This document shows positions 10,110 through 17,035 of a stretch of 19,437 bases of DNA, one piece after another. Each line of letters starts with the position of its first letter. Positions within the stretch are counted from its first letter, which is position 1. Source of the stretch: UBA1756 sp045627805 (lineage in GTDB: Bacteria; Bacteroidota; Bacteroidia; Bacteroidales; WCHB1-69). A program made the position numbers and the translations under genes. The stretch is taken from assembly GCA_045627805.1 (NCBI GenBank), contig JAZQOJ010000043.1, positions 1 through 19,437 of the forward strand, given 5' to 3'. The notes under the pieces are model-generated. The model saw nothing but the letters and a program-made list of their open reading frames with translations. It did no database searches and was not told the origin of the DNA.

Positions 10110-11975
10110 TTATCGGGATGATTTTTTCTGGAGTTTTGCTGCCTGCTTGCTCAAGCGGTGTTCGGCGCGTTCCTCCTTGCTCATCTTCTTGATGACGCGG
10201 GCGGCGAACGAGTAAGAGTAGGAGAGGGTGAAGCGGCAGTCGAGGTCGGTCTGCACCCGCTGGCCGATGCGCTCGCGGTCGCTGTAGTTGCTCAGCGAAA
10301 GGTAGAGGGCGGCGGTGTGCGCCTTGTTGTATGTGAAGTTGCTGCCCAGACTGTTGCTGATGGAGAAGTTGTTGTCGGTGTCGGCATTCTTTTGCAGATT
10401 ATAGGCGAAAGAGCCGTTGTAGTTGATGTTCCAGCTCAGTTTCTCTTTCTGCATAATCTTGTAACGGAGCCCAATGTTGAGCCCGTGCGAGTCGTAGTTG
10501 GCGTACTCCGATGTTGACATTGAGAAGTCGTAGCCCACGTCGAATCCGAGTCGGATGGCGGAAAAGTCGATGCCGTAGTTGGCCCCGATGGTGAGTGTCT
10601 GCACGTTCGCGCCGTTGTGATTCAGCTTGTTCAGGTTTTTGTTCTGTATGAAATTGCAGTTCAAGCTGATGGAGTGGTCGTAGGTGCGTTGGAAGGAGAA
10701 AGTGGGCGAAACGGTCAGCGTATGCACAATCTGGTTCATTCTCAGCGAATCCACCACTGCGTAAGTGCCGTCGTACTGGTCCTGCTTGATGCCGCTGTAG
10801 CTGATGCCGAGGTTGAAGATGTTGCCGATGGAGTTGTTCCAGTTGAGGGAGTAAGTGGCCACCTGGTTGGTGTACATCTGCTTCTTGTTGAGATTGTCGC
10901 GCTGGATGTACCCGATGGCGCTGATGTTGGAGCGTCCTTTGAACATAGAGGCGTTGATGACGGCGCCCAAGCTGTGCGAGTTCTGGTTGAAGTTGGTGGC
11001 GCCGAGCGACACGTAGTCGGGCTGTATGAAGCGGTAGGTCAAGCTGGCGGAGAACGACTTCACCCGGAAGTTCATTGCGGCGTCGCCGGCAAAACGGAAG
11101 ATGGTGTTGTTGCAGAGCGGCATCAGCCAGTTGGTGTATTTTGTGACCTTTTTCACGGTTTCGTCTTCGGCCACCAGCGCGAGCAGCGAGTCGCGCGTGT
11201 CTTGCGTGTAAACACTTCCGCCGATGTTGGCGGTGAAGGAAAACCACTTGCCGATGGCGAAGCGGCCCGAAAGTCCGAGCGTGAGGTTCTCTTTCGGCGC
11301 GATGGAGTCCTGCCACTCTTCGGGCAGCGACTTGATCTTGTCTTTCGCTTTCAAGAAACTGAGGTCGATGAAGTTGCGCTCGTTGCCCACGCCGATTTTG
11401 AAGCCCACAGCGTCGCGGCGGTATTGCGGGAGGTTGGCTTCCGGCACGTTCAGTCCGAGCAGTGAGTCGGCGAGCTGCTGGAACGCGGTGCGGTCGTCGT
11501 ACCCTTTGATGCGCGTGGCTTGCTGCAAGTGGCCGCCGAACACGCCCATACGGAACAGCTTGCCTTGGTATTCGGCGCCCACGCCTAAGAAAGTGAGCCC
11601 CGAGTAAGTGTAGTTGGAAAAGTGCATACTGCTGTGCCCCAGGTGAAACCTCCAGTTTCGCCAAGTGGGTGTGAAACCGAGGTGGAAGGTGGGCAGCTGC
11701 GGGTACGAGAACGAAGTCGTGTTATTGTTAAAATAAATGGAAATGGGAAGTTGGAAACTGTAAAACGAAAGGTTCAGACTGGCGTAGATGTTGGAGGAGA
11801 ATGGCGTGCTGCCGGGAGTGTTGGAGTTGTAGGAGACACCCAGCCCCGCACCCACGCTCCCGCTGATGGCGAAGGGGTCGGAATTTTTGATCTCGTTAAC
11901 ACGTTCCCGAATTTGCGCATCCGCAGGAGAAATAATGCAAAACGTTAAAAGCAAAGTTAGCGCAATTTTAATCAT
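10110..11975 (-). CDS. Outer-membrane beta-barrel protein, first gene of the surface operon
   Basis: I place the start at the ATG at 11975, because it gives a compact signal peptide (MIKIALTLLLTFCIISPADA, cut before QIRERV). A longer frame opens with TTG at 12038, and an in-frame ATG at 12011 adds 12 residues. The mature protein is almost wholly alternating polar/hydrophobic strands rich in aromatic residues and Asn/Ser/Gly (for example NIYASLNLSFYSFQLPISIY and LSWNINYNGSFAYNLQ), typical of a 14-20-strand outer-membrane barrel of the Bacteroidetes type. It is not a TonB receptor: I see no plug or TonB box. Unusually, the last 25 or so residues after the final strand are a charged, basic, probably helical tail (KKMSKEERAEHRLSKQAAKLQKK). 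The giant secreted protein gene follows by 18 bases, which suggests the barrel anchors or exports it. The exact family is not recognised. Confidence 0.85.
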   Translation of the reverse strand: MIKIALTLLLTFCIISPADAQIRERVNEIKNSDPFAISGSVGAGLGVSYNSNTPGSTPFSSNIYASLNLSFYSFQLPISIYFNNNTTSFSYPQLPTFHLGFTPTWRNWRFHLGHSSMHFSNYTYSGLTFLGVGAEYQGKLFRMGVFGGHLQQATRIKGYDDRTAFQQLADSLLGLNVPEANLPQYRRDAVGFKIGVGNERNFIDLSFLKAKDKIKSLPEEWQDSIAPKENLTLGLSGRFAIGKWFSFTANIGGSVYTQDTRDSLLALVAEDETVKKVTKYTNWLMPLCNNTIFRFAGDAAMNFRVKSFSASLTYRFIQPDYVSLGATNFNQNSHSLGAVINASMFKGRSNISAIGYIQRDNLNKKQMYTNQVATYSLNWNNSIGNIFNLGISYSGIKQDQYDGTYAVVDSLRMNQIVHTLTVSPTFSFQRTYDHSISLNCNFIQNKNLNKLNHNGANVQTLTIGANYGIDFSAIRLGFDVGYDFSMSTSEYANYDSHGLNIGLRYKIMQKEKLSWNINYNGSFAYNLQKNADTDNNFSISNSLGSNFTYNKAHTAALYLSLSNYSDRERIGQRVQTDLDCRFTLSYSYSFAARVIKKMSKEERAEHRLSKQAAKLQKKSSR

Positions 11976-12084
11976 TCTCTGACTTGTGCCTGAACTTAAC
12001 TTGCTATACATAAGAATCTTAATTTTGTTTTTTAACAAAGAAAAGTACTTCTGCGAACGCCGTCGTTCCTCACTTAAATGGTGG

Positions 12085-12116
12085 CAAATTTACAAAATTA
12101 TTTCCGAGTATCCAAA
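12085..12116 (-). promoter_or_regulatory. Promoter of the surface operon
   Basis: On the minus strand TTTG (12116-12113) stands 20 bases ahead of TAAATTTG (12092-12085), matching the Bacteroidetes -33/-7 consensus TTTG...TAnnTTTG. Transcription would start near 12078, giving a leader of about 100 bases before the ATG at 11975. No promoter of similar quality was seen inside the operon, so it probably drives all three genes. Confidence 0.65.
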
Positions 12117-12326
12117 ATTTTTTATAATGATTTCGGATACTTCCCTTTTCGTTTCCGAATTATCCCTTTTAGTCTTGTTGATTTGTACGCTGAAAATTTT
12201 AGAATCTTCCGATACTGGAAATTATCCTCACTACGGAATTACCGCTCAACACATCGCAACTCCCGAATTGTCAGCTCGCAGCATCATCTCCATTGTTATT
12301 TCATTATGAAACAGCAAGAAAAAGAA

Positions 12327-12368
12327 AAATTTCCTGATAATTTCCTCGAAATTTCCTGCGAATTTCCT
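12327..12368. repeat. Four AATTTCCT units with an 11-base period
   Basis: Inside copy A the core TTCCT occurs at 12331, 12342, 12353 and 12364, exactly 11 bases apart, each in an (A)ATTTCCT context. Copy B does not have this array. The period is close to one DNA helical turn, so a protein reading every site on one face is possible, but replication slippage of a short tandem repeat is the simpler explanation. Confidence 0.7.
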
Positions 12369-12495
12369 ATTTCACGCCGAAGGCGGCATTCGTCCCTTCG
12401 TCCATTCATCCAATTAACCGTTTCACCGACGTTAACCGTTTCCACTACTACAATTCCCATTATCGGAAATTGATTTGCTTGTGTCGTATCTTTAC

Positions 12496-12527
12496 AAAAA
12501 AATGATGAGTAGAAAAAGCCCTCTACT
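12496..12527 (-). terminator. Probable intrinsic terminator of the T9SS cargo gene
   Basis: On the minus strand AGTAGA (12527-12522) pairs with TCTACT (12513-12508) across an 8-base loop. It is followed by CATCA and then seven T (12502-12496). The hairpin overlaps the stop codon at 12523-12525, which is compact but workable. The stem is AT-rich, so strength is uncertain. Confidence 0.5.
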
Positions 12528-14151
12528 TCACCACCTTTCTGCTCACGGTCTTCCCATCGGTAGTGAGAATGCGCACCACATAAACGCCTTGCGGCAATTC
12601 GCCTAAAGCGATGGCGTTGGCGTTCGTCGTGACGCTTTTCACCAGCTGTCCGGCTATGTTCACCAGTTCAACACGTTGGATTTCAATGCCGTCAATATGA
12701 AGGCAATCATTTGATTGATAGATGTATATGTTTTCTTCGCTTTCGTTCTCGATGGAAGTTTCGCTAACCGGTCCGAGACTGCCGTCCTGCTGAAGGTTTT
12801 GGCCGTACAGACCGAACGTGTTGTTGCGAATGCCTTGCCAGGCAAAGATATTCTGGCCGTTGTGGAAGCCGGAAGCAGCGTCGCACAATGAAATATCATC
12901 AACGGCGGGCGTGGCAATGGTGGTGTGCCAGGTGGTGGTGCCGTTGGCATCAATGCCGAATGCTTTGATGGTGTTGCCGTTGAACTTGTATGTGATGGCG
13001 GCGCCGGAGCCGTCGGCAAAAGCGTCAATCATCGGGGTGGAGATGTCGTCGGTGGTGATGGGGAGAACGATGATTCCGCTGTCGCCCCACACCTTGGTGC
13101 CTTCGGGTGTGATGCGGTTGGCACGGTAGCCGTTATGAGTTTGGGTCATAGCATCCACTTCGGCGAAGGTGATGAGCAGGTCGTGTGAGGTCGGGTGCAA
13201 GCTGGCATCAGGTGCCATATGGAAGTTTGTGCCGTCGGGCTGGCCCACGACAAGGCCCGTGGGCGCTGAAATCGTGCTGTGACCGTCAGCATCGAAATGA
13301 AACAGATAAACCTCGAACAAATCGTTGACAATAGGGTGGCAAATCCAGGCGTAACCGCCGCCCAAACCGTCGGGACAAGCGCTATGACGGATCTGACTGC
13401 TGATGGTTACTTCACTCATAAGCTCTTCTTCCTGCGTTAGTTGCGTTCCATTGGTGGCGTATTTTGCCACAAACAGACTTTTGTTATAATAGTAGGTGTG
13501 GGCATACTCTTGTTTCAGATAGAGGACGAAAACGTTGTCGTCGGAATCGAGCACCAATTGACCGAAGGCGATGTTTTTGCCGCCGGCATCAGCGATGGTG
13601 ATTTGGTCGCCGCCGGGTGTGCCGTCGGAGTGGTAGTAGCGGCAGTGGACATAGTTGTCGTCGTGGCACAACGCCCAAAAGCCGCTGTTGTGGCCGGCAA
13701 CAATTTGGGGGAGGAGACAGGAGTTGGCTTCGAGTGCCACAATACCCTCTTCACCCCACGCAAAAGTGCCGTCGTCGTTGATTTTCACCGCGACACACCG
13801 ATCGGTTTCGTCGGCGAAGATGCTGACAGCGCCCCCGTCGGCCAAAGCGCAAATGGCGGTTCCGTTGCTGTAAGACGAAAATGCCGGTCCGCTGATGTGG
13901 ATGCCGTCGTTGCCCCACTGCGGATTGCCGAGCACGTCAACCTTCTGGATGGACGGTGACCAGCCGTTGGCATAACTGCCGCACCATTGGATGAACGTGT
14001 TGCCGCTCGGTTCGTGCGTGGACAACGTAATCTCATTGTAGTACTCGATCCCTGTGGCAAGCGGCGTGTTCTGCGCCGGATTGGTGCTCCATTGCGCTGA
14101 TAATGTCGTGATTGATAATAAGATAACAAAAAATGCTGAAATTTTTCTCAT
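12523..14151 (-). CDS. Secreted protein with WG-type repeats and a T9SS C-terminal sorting tail
   Basis: Residues 1-19 are a signal peptide (MRKISAFFVILLSITTLSA). The body carries a recurring motif D..G...WG..GI at 73-84 (VLGNPQWGNDGI), 126-137 (DDGTFAWGEEGI), 349-360 (PEGTKVWGDSGI) and, weaker, 401-412, suggesting beta-propeller-like blades. The last 70 or so residues (about 473-542) fit the type A T9SS sorting domain (Por_Secre_tail): VELVNIAGQLVKSV, then ALGELPQGVYVVRILT, then a basic end KTVSRKVVK. The protein should cross the inner membrane by Sec and the outer membrane by T9SS, then be attached to the surface or released. No catalytic motif was seen. The gene stands alone, with a promoter at 14224 and a hairpin at its stop. 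Function beyond secretion is unknown. Confidence 0.9.
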   Translation of the reverse strand: MRKISAFFVILLSITTLSAQWSTNPAQNTPLATGIEYYNEITLSTHEPSGNTFIQWCGSYANGWSPSIQKVDVLGNPQWGNDGIHISGPAFSSYSNGTAICALADGGAVSIFADETDRCVAVKINDDGTFAWGEEGIVALEANSCLLPQIVAGHNSGFWALCHDDNYVHCRYYHSDGTPGGDQITIADAGGKNIAFGQLVLDSDDNVFVLYLKQEYAHTYYYNKSLFVAKYATNGTQLTQEEELMSEVTISSQIRHSACPDGLGGGYAWICHPIVNDLFEVYLFHFDADGHSTISAPTGLVVGQPDGTNFHMAPDASLHPTSHDLLITFAEVDAMTQTHNGYRANRITPEGTKVWGDSGIIVLPITTDDISTPMIDAFADGSGAAITYKFNGNTIKAFGIDANGTTTWHTTIATPAVDDISLCDAASGFHNGQNIFAWQGIRNNTFGLYGQNLQQDGSLGPVSETSIENESEENIYIYQSNDCLHIDGIEIQRVELVNIAGQLVKSVTTNANAIALGELPQGVYVVRILTTDGKTVSRKVVK

Positions 14152-14219
14152 AATTTTTATGCTTCAATAAAATTCTTGAAAGTGACGTGATTGTTTTAAT
14201 TTTTACCGCAAAAAATCAA

Positions 14220-14476
14220 GTGGCAAAAGTACAAAAAAACGGGATTATCTCTTTCAGTCTTATTGATTGATAGCTTGAAAAATTTTAGGTGCTTCCGATA
14301 ATGGGAATTGTCCGTATTGTGAAATTGTCGCCCAACACATCGCAAGTCACGAATTTTCTCCTTTCTCGTTTCTCCTCAATTCTCCCCTTCGTCCATTCAT
14401 CCAATTAACCGTTTCACCGACGTTAACCGTTTCCACTACTACAATGGTGAAATGGGTGAATGCCGCCTGCGGCGTG
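14220..14476. repeat. Mosaic intergenic repeat, copy B
   Basis: This is the second copy of the repeat described at 12081-12468, and it fills most of the gap between the T9SS cargo gene and the DUF262 gene. It lacks the 11-base tandem units and the terminal inverted repeat at its right end. It carries the GAATGCCGCCTGCGGCGTG module (14458-14476) in opposite orientation to copy A and on the other side of the identical 61-base block (14385-14445). That module can form a GCCGC/GCGGC hairpin followed by GTGTTTT on the plus strand, a possible weak terminator. No gene is visible. Confidence 0.75.
14224..14231 (-). promoter_or_regulatory. -7 box of the T9SS cargo gene
   Basis: TACTTTTG on the minus strand (14231-14224) fits TAnnTTTG and is followed by CCAC, as in the surface operon promoter. 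It lies about 73 bases ahead of the ATG at 14151. No good -33 TTTG is present 19-21 bases upstream, so it may need an activator or be weak. Confidence 0.45.
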
Positions 14477-14493
14477 TTTTGCCAATGCTGCAA

Positions 14494-16317
14494 TCACAAA
14501 TTGTAATAATATTCCTTAATCAAATTCGTCATTTTTGAACGACGCATCTCAAGGAATTCCTCATACCGCGTGTGGTCCATCTGAAGAATTTCAACAGGAA
14601 CGCAGTTGTCTTCCAGATTCTTACGAAATTCTTCTTCTGTTTTGATTGACTTGAAGGATGATTCCGACTGCTTTAGAATTTCCGACAATGCTTCATTGAG
14701 ATATTCGCTCGGCGCTTTTTTGCCAATCTTGATATTGATGGGTGTGTCCAAATAGGCATAATTGGCTACTTGATTATATTGATTCTTTTCATAGCCGTTA
14801 TCCACTAAATATTTTTTCGGAAAAATATGGTGAATGTCACCGCCAAGGTTAATCAACTCGCTGACAGGAATATGCGACAGCAGAGAATCTCTTTTGAAGA
14901 AATTTTGAGCCGCCAAAAACACTTGATAGGTTGGATTGATGGAGGAAACAAAATTCAAATTCTGATTCAATTGAATGTTCCAGAAATTCTCAGACAGATT
15001 GGCGTCTTCGATGGACTTCAATGCGGCTTTCACACCGATTTCTCCAATGATGCGGAGGTCTTTGGCGAAGGCTGTTTCGGGTGACGAACTGTAGCGCCCC
15101 GTAAGGACAGAAAGCACATACCAGCGTTGAACCAAGCTTTTGATTTCATCTACAGGAACCTCTTTTGTTTCCTGAAGAATTAAATAAACGGCGTAAGCAA
15201 AATCAATGGCCATCACAGAATTGACCAACTTTTTAGAAATGAATCCTGCAGAACGGATGGCCAACATAAACTGAGTGAAATTGTATTCACTGACGACACT
15301 TTTCACACCGGTTTTGAGTTCGGTATAGGTTTGCTCAACAATTTCCTCCTTGAACTCTTTGGTTTCAAAATCACGGCCCGAAAGCATTGCCACCAAGTCG
15401 GCCAGTTTGGCACGTTTGAATTTGTGCATAAAAGCCACACGGAGTACGTCGTCGCACTCCGGATCATATACGGTTTCTTTGTCGTCCTTCAGCCATTGCA
15501 GTATATTGAGGTATTCCGTTTCGGCGAAGGCGGCATCTTTTTCCTTGATTTTGTTAAAGAAAGTACCGTCTTTGCAAAGATGCGAAAAATAATCAACGAC
15601 TTTGCGGAGAGCATTACCGCCGTGAATTTCGTCGGCTGCAATTTTCGACATCACGAAGTCGCCTTGACTGAGGGCGGTTCCTTTAGAATTGATGCGGATG
15701 AAAATGTCGGTTACGATGTCAATGTCAAGACTGGCATCCAATTCTATGACGCCAATGTTGCAATGTTGTAGATTTTTTAGGCCTTCAATCACCCGATGCA
15801 GGTTTTCCTCATCCATTTCTGGATTTTCGGCCACATATTTTCCGATGAATTTGAAACTTGAAAAATCGGATTTGAAAATCTCGGAAATATCGGGAATCCA
15901 GCGTTTACTTTTGATATGGGCGGGCGTTTGTACGGCAAAGATTTCGGCATCCGGACTGTCGGACATGGCGGCAAATGGATCGAAAGCTATTTTTACACGG
16001 CCTTCGCTATAATCACTGAAGATTACGTTCTTTCCTGCAATGGCGGTCATAAGGGCGGTAATACGCTGTTGACCATCAATCAGCACTTTCTTACCTTCCG
16101 ACATTTGGCCGTTTTTGAGTTTCACGGTAGGATTTTTCCAAATGATGATGTATCCCGTTGGATAACCTTTGTACAGCGAATCCATCAGGTCGCGCACCTG
16201 CGACTTGCGCCATACAAACGGACGTTGGATTTCTGGTATGGCAATATCGTTGGCCTCAATCAGACCCAGAATCTGGCTAATCGTCAGCGGATAATTGTTA
16301 TATTTCTGTTTGTCCAT
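14494..16317 (-). CDS. GmrSD-like DUF262/HNH protein, probable modification-dependent nuclease
   Basis: The 607-residue protein has the DUF262 (ParB/Srx-like) fold at its N-terminus: IPEIQRPFVW at 27-36, the key DGQQR motif at 81-85 (VLIDGQQRITAL), and FIRINSKGTALSQGD at 206-220. After a helical middle, the C-terminal part carries an HNH/DUF1524-like His-Me finger nuclease: GGDIHHIFPKKYL (His496/His497) followed by NQVANYAYLDTPIN (about 515-528). This is the single-chain layout of GmrSD-type IV restriction enzymes and their SspE/BrxU-like relatives, where DUF262 senses or hydrolyses nucleotide and HNH cuts DNA. Both motif sets look intact. I infer defence against phage with modified DNA, but the target is unknown and no modification partner gene is nearby. 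The start at 16317 is the first ATG after the promoter at 16412. Confidence 0.88.
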   Translation of the reverse strand: MDKQKYNNYPLTISQILGLIEANDIAIPEIQRPFVWRKSQVRDLMDSLYKGYPTGYIIIWKNPTVKLKNGQMSEGKKVLIDGQQRITALMTAIAGKNVIFSDYSEGRVKIAFDPFAAMSDSPDAEIFAVQTPAHIKSKRWIPDISEIFKSDFSSFKFIGKYVAENPEMDEENLHRVIEGLKNLQHCNIGVIELDASLDIDIVTDIFIRINSKGTALSQGDFVMSKIAADEIHGGNALRKVVDYFSHLCKDGTFFNKIKEKDAAFAETEYLNILQWLKDDKETVYDPECDDVLRVAFMHKFKRAKLADLVAMLSGRDFETKEFKEEIVEQTYTELKTGVKSVVSEYNFTQFMLAIRSAGFISKKLVNSVMAIDFAYAVYLILQETKEVPVDEIKSLVQRWYVLSVLTGRYSSSPETAFAKDLRIIGEIGVKAALKSIEDANLSENFWNIQLNQNLNFVSSINPTYQVFLAAQNFFKRDSLLSHIPVSELINLGGDIHHIFPKKYLVDNGYEKNQYNQVANYAYLDTPINIKIGKKAPSEYLNEALSEILKQSESSFKSIKTEEEFRKNLEDNCVPVEILQMDHTRYEEFLEMRRSKMTNLIKEYYYNL

Positions 16318-16411
16318 ATTTTGATGGGGACTTCTATTTTTACTCTTTTCGCGCCGTCCTTCTGAATTTTGCGAAGCCCGTTAAACAAAAATCAAAAAGA
16401 AAACAACGCTG

Positions 16412-16443
16412 CAAATATACATATTATTTTCTCATTTTGTAAA
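16412..16443 (-). promoter_or_regulatory. Promoter of the DUF262/HNH gene, overlapping a transposase remnant
   Basis: TATATTTG (16419-16412, minus strand) is a perfect TAnnTTTG -7 box. TTTA (16443-16440), a three-of-four match to the -33 TTTG, is 20 bases upstream. The -33 bases are the TTT-ACA codons just before the stop of the transposase remnant. The leader to the ATG at 16317 would be close to 90 bases. Confidence 0.5.
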
Positions 16444-16772
16444 CCCGACTCGCAGGATGTTTCTGGCGGCATTCCGCACGAATCCTACCGAGTAGCTGAT
16501 AATCTCGTGCAAACTTTGCTTGCAATAGCCGAACACGTGTTCAACCCGGGCACGAGAATCTTGAACATCAGCACGTAATCGTATGGTTTCGCTCCGACAT
16601 TCGTCAGTTTTTCTTTGTAAAGCCCCGCTTCAAGGGTTTCTCTAAACATCTCGAAGTCAACCACTTTCGCCAATTTCTCCAAGGGATTGCCAAGTGAGCT
16701 CAATTTTGCGGTGTTCTCTTCCAAATCAAATAATCCGCAGTTTCCGGTCCGTTTGTAGCTTTGCTTTTTCAT
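16432..16772 (-). pseudogene. IS5-family transposase remnant with internal deletion and frame shift
   Basis: From the ATG at 16772 the frame encodes the conserved N-terminus of an IS5-family transposase (InsH/DUF772 type): LGNPLEKLAKVVDFEMFR and GAKPYDYVLMFKIL. It then runs into unrelated residues. In a different frame the same strand encodes the family's C-terminal signature SRARVEHVFG, followed by SYSVGFVRNAARNILRVGFTK and a stop at 16432-16434. The middle of the transposase, including most of the DDE catalytic core, is missing. The junction is near 16545-16556. About 110 residues remain of an expected 300 or more, so it cannot encode an active enzyme. No convincing terminal inverted repeats were found around it. 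Confidence 0.85.
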
Positions 16773-16794
16773 TTTGTTGCCGTTTAACTTTCTG

Positions 16795-16824
16795 CAAATA
16801 TACAAATAATTATTTGATTGTCAA
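16795..16824 (-). promoter_or_regulatory. Promoter of the transposase remnant
   Basis: TTG (16824-16822) lies 19 bases ahead of TATATTTG (16802-16795), a textbook Bacteroidetes promoter. The ATG at 16772 follows at once. The ORF's earlier ATG at 16805 lies inside the promoter, so it cannot be the real start. Confidence 0.6.
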
Positions 16825-16905
16825 TAATTTATATTAAAATATTTTCAATAAAAATCGGTTTGAGAGACGAGACTGGAGAGTGAGAATCCGCACCCAAAAG
16901 TGTAA

Positions 16906-16936
16906 TTTTGTTAAATTGCCTCTTTCTTTAACAAAA
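16906..16936. repeat. Perfect 10-base inverted repeat
   Basis: TTTTGTTAAA (16906-16915) and TTTAACAAAA (16927-16936) flank an 11-base spacer. This could be a dimeric regulator's operator, a mobile-element end or an RNA hairpin. The wider stretch 16806-17035 is AT-rich and otherwise shows no supported gene. It reads like decayed mobile-element sequence, but I cannot name the element. Confidence 0.5.
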
Positions 16937-17035
16937 CAGGGAATAAAATGGCGAAAATCGGGCGTTTTTGTGTTGTATTTTACTGAAAATCAACAAGTTT
17001 TAATTAGAAGTCACCTTAAGTTAAAAGGATTTTTG

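Larger units (their letters stand above)
12081..12468. repeat. Mosaic intergenic repeat, copy A
   Basis: This gene-free stretch shares several blocks with copy B at 14220-14476. The promoter end TGGCAAA..TACAAAA (12082 on) and a diverged block (12162-12270; compare AGTCTT.TTGATT, AATTTTAG, CTTCCGATA and CAACACATCGCAA) lie in the same order in both. Bases 12394-12454 are identical over 61 bases to 14385-14445 and contain TTAACCGTTTC twice, 18 bases apart. Copy A also ends (12451-12468) with an exact inverted copy of 14293-14310, matching its own start at 12207 in 15 of 18 bases, so it has terminal inverted repeats. Bases 12373-12391 are an inverted match (18 of 19) to 14458-14476. No gene is supported here. 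Confidence 0.8.

Noticed and set aside
10399..11664. 421-codon minus-strand frame inside the barrel gene
   Set aside because: It is rich in Arg, His and Gln with no domain, as expected of a shifted frame; the barrel frame has a signal peptide and coherent strands.
11976..12038. N-terminal extension of the barrel protein from TTG at 12038
   Set aside because: The extension pushes the signal peptide inward; the ATG at 11975 gives a normal one. The ATG at 12011 remains possible.
12078..12473. 131-codon plus-strand frame
   Set aside because: It crosses the operon promoter and the mosaic repeat, is low-complexity and has no family resemblance.
12481..12500. Plus-strand TGTCGTATCTTTAC resembling a promoter
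   Set aside because: The last G of the -7 box is missing, no -33 box is correctly spaced, and no plus-strand gene follows.
16411..16803. Direct repeat GCAAATATACA at both sides of the transposase remnant, as IS ends or target duplication
   Set aside because: Both copies are complete TAnnTTTG promoter boxes on the minus strand; they are better explained as two promoters.
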